Shown piece after piece: positions 56,946 through 64,000 of a stretch of 64,000 nucleotides of DNA (position 1 is the stretch's first letter; each line of letters opens with the position of its first letter). The position numbers were made by a program, and so were the translations under genes. This stretch comes from Archivesica marissinica (Eukaryota > Mollusca > Bivalvia > Venerida > Vesicomyidae): assembly GCA_014843695.1 (NCBI GenBank), contig CM026401.1, forward strand, positions 33,600,525-33,664,524, given 5' to 3'. A model generated the notes under the pieces. That model had not been told where the DNA came from. It ran no database searches and saw nothing but the letters and a program-made list of their open reading frames with translations.

Positions 56946-56996
56946 CCTTTTGACAGCAGTCCAATATTAATAATACTGGACTGCAAGTACAAAGGT
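56946..56996. repeat. Short hairpin
   Basis: gcagtccaatatt and aatactggactgc with an ATAAT loop, and outer cttttgac/gtacaaag partners. Like the hairpin 110 bp upstream, it is built on CCAATATT. Confidence 0.65.
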
Positions 56997-56999
56997 ATG

Positions 57000-57374
57000 A
57001 CGTCACTACAGTGTTTTAGCGTACACTATAATATACAGCTCAATGCAGGGTATAATGTAGCCATATATACTATACAACAAAGCTGTGCAAGATAATATAT
57101 TAAACAGTCTTCAGTGTTTCGCAGAGTCTTTTCAAATGCCACTGTTTTTGTATATATGTTCAAATATATGTCTGGCAATACGTAGCACAGGTACTGCGCC
57201 TGTTTCAATGAACCCACACATATATCTCGGTCGGGTTTCAAACCAACTATCGTCTCAGATATCGTACAACAACACCGTAACCGCAATATTACTGAGCATA
57301 TCGCGTGTGATTCCCAGTTACCTTCCTGCTATATTCTCGCTGGGTTTAAACCCTATAATTATATCACAGTGTAC
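57000..57374. other. No supported feature
   Basis: An open stretch of 107 codons (57085-57408) has no recognisable domain and runs into the SINE-B. Not called as a gene. Confidence 0.45.
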
Positions 57375-57387
57375 AATAAGTTATTCA

Positions 57388-57630
57388 CAATTCACGACGA
57401 AGTCGTGATAGCGCAGTGGATGCGCGTTCGCTTCAGGTGCGAAAGATCTGGAGTTCGAGCCCCGCTGGAGCCGTTACGATTATGCCCTTAGGCAAGGCAT
57501 TTAAATTCCACATTGCCTCTTCTCTCTCCCTCATGGCGATGGATTCCATCAGGAATGAGGTTTCGAGAGTGATAAATATAAGTTTTAATAACTTGTTTCA
57601 CAATCGAGCTAAAATAAATTTGTATAAACT
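57388..57630 (+). mobile_element. SINE-B, full length, with 13-bp target-site duplication
   Basis: AATAAGTTATTCA at 57375-57387 and 57631-57643. The copy starts near acgaagtcgtgatagcgcag and ends ataaatttgtataaact. Confidence 0.95.
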
Positions 57631-57643
57631 AATAAGTTATTCA

Positions 57644-57904
57644 TAGACGCGGTAAATTTGAATTTGCTGACATATATTGCATAACATATAAAATATTAAA
57701 GGCTGAAGCCAGGATACCCCGATATTTAGGGGCCCGCAAATTAGTATTTTAAATCTGTAATTAACTGAATAAAATTTAACAAAATTTTTTAAAATGACTA
57801 CATAAATAGATATAACTTAGAAGATATCCCGAGCTTTCCAATGATGTGTGACTTTAATAATAGTTTGTGTTTAGTCGATTGCAGCAATAACGTATAGTGG
57901 TGGT
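57644..57904. other. No recognisable feature
   Basis: AT-rich intergenic DNA. Confidence 0.4.
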
Positions 57905-58163
57905 GGTTTTACGTTTATTTATCGTCGCTACCGGTTGCCCATATGAGCGACGCGTCCTGAAGAGATTAGTCATGTTAGAGTTTTGGAGGATAGTGCAATG
58001 ATACAGACAGAGATCCATTCCAGAATCTCCTCTGGATCTTTTACGTGCACGGTGTAAAGCACCGACACATGACCTCGGTTTAACGTCCCATCTGAAAGAC
58101 TGTTAATTCTATTAGGGTCAGACGGGGGATCGAACCTGCGATCCCTGGATTACCAGTCCAGTG
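57905..58163 (-). mobile_element. SINE-A, 5'-truncated
   Basis: Reversed: ttttacgtttatttatcgtc, gtaaagcaccgacacatgac, gatcgaacctgcgatccctg, ending within the anticodon arm (ccagtccagtg). Confidence 0.92.
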
Positions 58164-58483
58164 TCCAAGTAACGTAAACATACAATCTTTCAAGTAACAT
58201 GATGACATATATTAACACATATGCTATCAACATGACAAACGTTATTTTATGATACAGCACAGAATATAACGTGACATCGATTGTACATATACGTACTATG
58301 CTACATAGACAACAATACACAGCAGGGAACAACAAATACACGAGGTTGAACATGCATGAGCATGGATGGGTATTTACAAGATTCCTATAGTAGACAAATG
58401 CTTTATACAATATTTATATAATATTTATATATCAATACAGCATGCGAGACAAACAATACAAATATATAATATAAAACTATCAA

Positions 58484-59706
58484 CAATGCAGCCAGAGCAA
58501 GCCAGATCACAGTCTTATAGCAAGCCAGGTCACAACCTTATAGCAAGCCAGGTCAAAGCCTTATAGCAAGCCATGTCACAGCCTTATAGCAAGCCAGGTT
58601 ACAGTCTTATAGCAAGCCAGGTCACAGTCTTATAGCAAGCCAGGTCACAGCCTTATATAAACCAGGTTACAGTCTTATAGCAAGCCGGGTTACAGTCTTA
58701 TAGCAAGCCAGGTTACAGTCTTATATAAACCAGGTTACAGTCTTATAGCAAGCCGGGTCACAGCCTTATATAAACCAGGTTACAGTCTTATAGCAAGCCA
58801 GGTCACAGCCTTATATAAACCAGGTTACAGTCTTATAGCAAGCCGGGTCACAGTCTTATAGCAAGTCAGGTCACAGTCTTATAGCAAGTCAGGTCACAGT
58901 CTTATAGCAAGTCAGGTCACAGTCTTATAGCAAGCCAGGTCACAGCCTTATAGCAAGCCAGGTCACAGCCTTATAGCAAGCCAGGTTACAGCCTTATAGC
59001 AAGCCAGATCACAGCCTTATAGCAAGCCAGGTCACAACTTAATAGCAAGCCAGGTCACAGTCTTATAGCAAGCCAGGTCACAGCCTTATAGCAAGCCATG
59101 TCACAGTCGCATAGCAAACCAGGTCAATGTCTTATAGCAAGCCAGGTCACAGCCTTATAGCAAACCAGGTCAAAGTCTTATAGCAAACCAGGTCAAAGTC
59201 TTATAGAAAACCAGGTCACATCCTTATAGCAAGCCAGGTCACAACCTTATAGCAAGCCAGGCCACAGCCTTATAGCAAGCCAGGTCACAGCTTTATAGCA
59301 AGCCAGGCCACATCCTTATAGCAAGCCATGTCACAGTCTTATAGCAAGCCATGTCACAGTCTTATAGCAAGCCAGGCCACAGCCTTATAGCAAGCCATGT
59401 CACAGTCTTATAGCAAACCAGGTCAAAGTCTTATAGTAAGCCAGGTCACAACCTAATAGCAAGCCAGGTCACATCCTTATAGCAAGCCAGGTCACATCCT
59501 TATAGCAAGCCAGGTCACAACATGATAGCAAGCCAGGTCACAGCCTTATAGCAAGTCAGGTCACATCCTTATAGCAAGCCAGGTCACAGCCTAATAGCAA
59601 GCCAGGTCACAGCCTTATAGCAAGCCAGGTCACATCCTTATAGCAAGTCAGGTCACAACCTAATAGCAAGCCAGGTCACAACCTAATAGCAAGCCAGGTC
59701 ACAGCC
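58484..59706. repeat. 23-bp minisatellite
   Basis: About 53 units of tatagcaagccaggtcacag + cct, with atataaacc, agtcttat, catgtcac and taatagc variants. tatataaaccaggttacag units cluster at 58650-58830. Confidence 0.96.
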
Positions 59707-60333
59707 TTACACAAACTTACAGAACATTCTACACTATATCCTGGTTGGAATTGATCTTCTTAAAATTCTTCTGATTCTGTTCAAAGTAATGTCCAGGGGA
59801 TGTTTGCAAAGTAAGAAAATAACATAGTGTATATCTGTATACATATAGTATTTGTCTATTTATAACTTAAATAATCATATTGTGAAGTAAATTTCTTGCA
59901 ATTATATGAATATTACACTGTTAATAATAATTATTGTTATGCGCTGTACAATACTTATATACCACATGACCAATAATTATATATATTATATTATATGCTT
60001 TTCCACGAGGTACTAGGTACACATCTTGTAAATAAACATCTGTTCTGTTTTGTTAATAAAGCTCTGTAGTTAAGTATAATTCTATGTACCTAAACATTAA
60101 GAATATGATATTTAATGCACGTAAATCAACGTGCATTCAATTACATGTATATAGAAACATCACACGTTATTGTACAACATACGTGCATGTGTAATACTGG
60201 TGATCTAGAAGACGAATATCATTTCGTATGTTAGTTGTATATTTGTAGTAAACTTTGAAAGCCGTAAATCAAAACCATGTTATATTAGGCCAACTATTAC
60301 TATATGTGATGCATTGATCAAACACACTGTAAG
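59707..60333. other. No recognisable feature
   Basis: AT-rich intergenic DNA between two arrays. Confidence 0.5.
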
Positions 60334-61215
60334 TTATCTCTAGATTCCAGTCCCTGTTTGGACTTCCTTTAGTAGTATGTCGGTAGTGTTATCTCTAGAT
60401 TCCAGTCCCTGTTTGGACGTCCTTTAGTAGTATGTCGGTAGTATTATCTCTAGATTCCAGTCCATGATTCCAGTCCATGTTTGGACGTCCTTTAGTAGTA
60501 TGTCGGTAGTATTATCTCTAGATTCCAGTCCCTGTTTGGACGTCCTTTAGTAGTATGTCGGTAGTATTATCTCTAGATTCCAGTCCATGTTTGGACGTCC
60601 TTTAGTAGTATGTCGGTAGTATTATCTCTAGATTCCAGTCCCTGTTTGGACTTCCTTTAGTAGTATGTCGGTAGTATTATCTCTAGATTCCAGTCCCTGT
60701 TTGGACTTCCTTTAGTAGTATGTCGGTAGTATTATCTCTAGATTCCAGTCCATGTTTGGACGTACTTTGGTAGTATGTCGGTAGTATTATCTCTAGATTC
60801 CAGTCCATGTTTGGACGTACTTTGGTAGTATGTCGGTAGTATTATCTCTAGATTCCAGTCCATGTTTGGACGTACTTTGGTAGTATGTCGGTAGTATTAT
60901 CTCTAGATTCCAGTCCCTGTTTGGACTTCCTTTAGTAGTATGTCGGTAGTATTATCTCTAGATTCCAGTCCATGTTTGGACGTACTTTGGTAGTATGTCG
61001 GTAGTATTATCTCTAGATTTCAGTCCATGTTTGGACGTACTTTGGTAGTATGTCGGTAGTATTATCTCTAGATTCCAGTCCCTGTTTGGACGTCCTTTAG
61101 TAATATGTCTGTAGTATTATCTCTAGATTCCAGTCCATGTTTGGACTTCCTTTAGTAGTATGTCGGTAGTATTATCTCTAGATTCCAGTCCCTGTTTGGA
61201 CTTCCTTTAATATTA
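60334..61215. repeat. 55-bp minisatellite
   Basis: About 16 units containing ttatctctagattccagtcc and tagtagtatgtcggtagt. The middle differs between gacttcctttag, gacgtcctttag and gacgtactttgg. The last form occurs as consecutive blocks, for example at 60740-60880. Confidence 0.95.
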
Positions 61216-61224
61216 TTCCTAGAT

Positions 61225-61523
61225 TCCAGCTAGTCGTTGCTACCTTACCATAGTCGTGTCTACCTTAACATAGTCGTGCCTACCTTACCAATGTCGTACC
61301 TACTTTACCATAGTCGCTACTACCTTACCATAGTCGTAACTACCCTACTATACTACCTTACCATAGTCGTAACTACCCTATCATAGTCGTGCCAACCTTA
61401 CCATAGTCGTAACTACCCTACAATAGTCGTGTCTACCTTACCATAGTCGTACCTACCCTACCATAGTCGCTAATGCACTATCATAGTCGTACCTACCTTA
61501 CCATAGTCGTACCTACCCTACCA
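61225..61523. repeat. Degenerate repeat of about 18-20 bp
   Basis: taccttaccatagtcgt(aac) words in variable spacing. The taccatagtcgctaat forms grade into the following 21-bp array. Confidence 0.9.
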
Positions 61524-61818
61524 TAGTCGCTAATACCCGTGCAGTAGTCGATAATACCCGTGCAGTAGTCGCTAATACCCGTGCAGTAGTCGCTAATACC
61601 CGTGCAGTAGTCGCTAATACCCGTGCAGTAGTCGCTAATACCCGTGCAGTAGTCGCTAATACCCGTGCAGTAGTCACTAATACCCGTGCAGTAGTCGCTA
61701 ATACCCGTGCAGTAGTCGCTAATACCCGTGCAGTAGTCGCTAATACCCGTGCAGTAGTCGCTAATACCCGTGCAGTAGACGCTAATACCCGTGCAGTAGT
61801 CGCTAACCCGTGCAGTAC
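61524..61818. repeat. 21-bp minisatellite
   Basis: Fourteen units of taatacccgtgcagtagtcg + c, clearly derived from the catagtcgctaatac words of the preceding degenerate repeat. 21 is a multiple of 3, so the minus strand is open throughout; this is not a gene. Confidence 0.96.
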
Positions 61819-62580
61819 GATCTGAAATCAAAACATTTAGTTCATATTGAGAATATATCACATAGACCACGACGTACATGAAAAGTCACCCCCATCAAAC
61901 ATCTATCGTCACGACTTTTATTTGATTTCACGCTAGTACAAGCACGTATCTAACACTGTTCCGGTACAGGAAACAGGCGGCCATATCGTTATAATGATTT
62001 TAACAGTGAGTCAGTCACGCCCTCCCACGTTATAATTCAACAGTGAACCTGTGAGTTCTCGTGATCAGAAATAGATACATATAGCACCGCATTGATTTAT
62101 GTTAATATAATGCAGACAGTAACGTTTTGCAATGTGAGGTTCGAAAAACATGAGTTATTTGGGCAACATGCAATATACTAGACGCACCAAACGTTACTGT
62201 CCAATATGTCTCACACCCGGCAGATAGAAACCCAAAGTGTTATTATTGTTTAGATTGTCATTTTCAATTAGTGGGCACATTGTGCAACGCTCTGTTCAGT
62301 TTCTACACACATACTAAATAGAAATACTACACATACTTAATAAGGATAGAGCCGTACTTAATGTTGCTAAAACTTGTGGCCCGACCAGTTTGCTTTTCTT
62401 GAAATTGTCATGTTTTGTAGTATATATATAAAATACATATGTAAAATGAATCGAGCAATAAAATATGATTAAACCAAATTACTTTGTAATTGTGAGTATA
62501 TTCGGTACTCGTGCATGCATTCCGAACTAATATCTTATTTAGCAGTCATATATCCTGTCAGCTTCGTAATACAGCTGTGG
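61819..62580. other. No recognisable feature
   Basis: Intergenic DNA without supported genes or repeats. Confidence 0.5.
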
Positions 62581-62581
62581 T

Positions 62582-62824
62582 TTAACCCATTCAACACCAA
62601 GTAACTGACATGGACTGGTCCATGATATTCTTAGACCAATAAATGAATAAGAAAATTACATTCGCACCAGTTCATTTATCAAGATGGGTAATGTTGTCTA
62701 AAATTAGTAATACTACTTGCAAAAAGTGCAGATCCTGATGAGACGGCTCGTCACGAGCCGGCTCATCTGGATCTACACTTTTTGTATGTCTATAAATAGA
62801 GGTATGTGGTGTTGAAAGGGTTAA
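62582..62824. mobile_element. TTAA-flanked hairpin MITE, copy 2
   Basis: TTAA|CCCATTCAACACCA ... TGGTGTTGAAAGGG|TTAA: both TTAA sites are intact. It is inverted relative to the copy at 38217. The hairpin pairs gtgcagatcctgatgagacg with ctcatctggatctacac, and a second small palindrome (catggactggtccatg) lies near the left end. Length 243 bp including both TTAA. Confidence 0.9.
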
Positions 62825-62935
62825 GAAAGTTTTATGTTTTCAATCAGCTATAGCTTTCACACTATACGATGCCATTGCTTACGAACTTGGATATTCTTTA
62901 ACGCAGCGTCTCCAATAAATCGAACTTGCATAGCT

Positions 62936-62986
62936 GACGTACAGACGTACAGACGTACAGACGTACAGACGTACAGACGTACAGTC
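62936..62986. repeat. 8-bp microsatellite
   Basis: Six copies of acagacgt (acagacgtacagacgtacag). Confidence 0.92.
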
Positions 62987-63159
62987 ACACATATATATTA
63001 TATTTTTGTCTTCGTTATAAGTTTCTTAACATACACAGATTTATTCTTTATTTCAGTCTCATTGCTGTGCAATACATTAAAATATACACCACCAATTATC
63101 GTGGCAAAGTACAACACCATTCATTATAAAAGAATTATAAGAGACTAATCTAATCACAC

Positions 63160-63425
63160 GCCGCCTGCGTGGTCGAGTGGTTAAGGTCGCTGACTTGTAT
63201 ACCACTGTAACCTATCATCACTGATGGTCACGGGTTCGAGCCCCGCTCAGAACGTGTTTCATTTATATGAAAAAGTTGGCCGTTTCTTACAGAGGTTGGT
63301 GAAACAAGTACTGGCGCACAGAGTACTGGTTAACCGCTGGAGCCTGCCCAGGAAGTTGTTGTTAGGTAAACTGTCCGTCGCTCAAATGGGACACCGGTAG
63401 CGACGTTAAATAAATTTTTAAAAAA
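63160..63425 (+). mobile_element. SINE-D, full length, with SINE-A tail
   Basis: Head cgcctgcgtggtcgagtggt, B box cgggttcgagccccgc, core gtactggttaaccgctggag. It ends cgtcgctcaaatgggacacc + ggtagcgacgttaaataaa, the tail module of SINE-A. Confidence 0.93.
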
Positions 63426-63495
63426 TCTAATCACATATGTACATAATAAATAAATTTAATAATTACACTAATCACTTGACACAGTACACCCTGAT

Positions 63496-63572
63496 CACTG
63501 TAGCTATGTATATAATACCATGGATATGTATATAATACCATGGATATGTATATAATACCATGGATATGTACT
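63496..63572. repeat. 20-bp tandem repeat, four copies
   Basis: ggatatgtatataataccat repeated, with an incomplete last copy. Confidence 0.9.
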
Positions 63573-63664
63573 TAGTTTAAATATTATTTATTTCAATATT
63601 TAACATGTACATAAGAGAATTAAAATTTGACATATAAATTAACAGCAGTAGACTGAAAGTGATT

Positions 63665-63961
63665 TAGACAGACGGATCTGTAGTCCAGTGGCAACACGCT
63701 GGATTGGTAATCCAGGGATCGCAGGTTCGATCCCCCGTCTGACCCTAATAAAATTAACAGTCTTTCAGCTGGGACGTTAAACCGAGGTCTCGTGTCGGTG
63801 CTTTACACCGTGCACGTAAAAGAACCAGAGGAGACTCTGTAATGGGTCTCTTTCTGTATCATTGCACTATCCTCCAAAAATCTAAAATGACTAATCTCTT
63901 CAGGAGGCGTCGCTCATATGGGCAACCGGTAGCGACGATAAAAAACGTAAAACACACACGC
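63665..63961 (+). mobile_element. SINE-A, full length, with 10-bp target-site duplication
   Basis: GAAAGTGATT at 63655-63664 and 63962-63971 flanks a complete copy, from agacagacggatctgtagtc to aaaacacacacgc. Confidence 0.95.
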
Positions 63962-64000
63962 GAAAGTGATTCGAACGAAATAATGGATATGTGCTTGAGG

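Noticed and set aside
57085..57408. 107-codon plus-strand frame
   Set aside because: No recognisable domain or splice context. It ends in SINE-B sequence.
20483..57646. Recurring 60-75 codon frames beginning MDARSLQVRKVRSSSPAGAVTI
   Set aside because: This is the translation of SINE-B (20483, 32692, 51095, 57416), a tRNA-derived non-coding element.
1..61818. CRISPR arrays
   Set aside because: The repeats are contiguous without unique spacers and the sequence is eukaryotic.
61493..61879. Frame of DYCTGIS repeats
   Set aside because: Translation of the 21-bp minisatellite.
62834..63148. 104-codon frame including the acagacgt microsatellite
   Set aside because: Contains an 8-bp microsatellite. 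I looked at the stretch after tttatttcag near 63056 as a possible NPC2 exon 4, but it lacks the WEV...C pattern.
15147..63961. tRNA genes
   Set aside because: Every tRNA-like segment with a GGTTCGA(T/A)(C/A)CC box is followed by a SINE body, and the acceptor stems do not pair. I see no free-standing tRNA gene.

Overview
This is a window of an animal nuclear genome: AT-rich, intron-containing, full of tRNA-derived SINEs, non-LTR retrotransposon (LINE) remnants and small inverted-repeat transposons. There are no operons, no bacterial-type genes and no rRNA. The gene content (several NPC2/ML-domain secreted proteins side by side) and repeat style suggest a marine invertebrate, quite possibly a bivalve mollusc. 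That taxonomic guess is inference. Two runs of exactly 1,000 N (5506-6505 and 52775-53774) are assembly gaps.

Genes. Three NPC2-like (Niemann-Pick C2, ML domain) sterol/lipid-carrier genes can be read exon by exon. Gene C (minus strand, exons 1-2 at 19315-19240 and 16305-16198) faces away from gene A (plus strand, four exons, 24385-28105). Gene B (plus strand, four exons, 34727-39605) follows A in tandem. A and B are each 148 codons, with the same 0/1 phase pattern, an 82-bp first exon and a 173-bp third exon, and the six cysteines of the family. No third or fourth exon is visible for gene C in the remaining 16 kb.

Tandem arrays. About two fifths of the known bases are minisatellites or satellites, with units of 31, 33, 79, 22, 16, 39, 46, 36, 20, 28, 34, 14, 42/60, 36, 23, 55 and 21 bp. 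The largest are the 33-bp satellite (6506-14799), the 31-bp array (1-4338), the 36-bp array (53775-56355) and the 28-bp array (39603-41755). Two of them, 39 bp and 28 bp, begin exactly at the stop codons of genes A and B. One (42/60 bp) expands part of a LINE ORF in frame.

Dispersed repeats. I use my own labels. SINE-A has a Thr-like tRNA head and tail module 1 (pattern GGCAACCGGTAGCGACG). SINE-B has tail module 2 (pattern TTGCGAAACAAGTT, reversed). SINE-C has a different head but also tail module 2. SINE-D has copies with tail module 1 and copies with another tail. SINE-E has an (ACAT)n tail. SINE-F has a long-variable-arm head. Several copies have clear target-site duplications of 8-15 bp. 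Small DNA-transposon-like elements include a TTAA-flanked hairpin MITE (two complete copies), a roughly 508-bp TIR element (two copies), a roughly 176-bp TA-flanked TIR element (two copies) and two fold-back elements. LINE reverse-transcriptase remnants lie at 14800-14990, 30590-32035, 48795-49640 and 50600-51345.

How it works together: the functional content is a cluster of secreted lipid-binding proteins whose introns and 3' ends absorb SINEs, MITEs and minisatellites. The rest is repeat-dominated intergenic DNA with no gene I can support.
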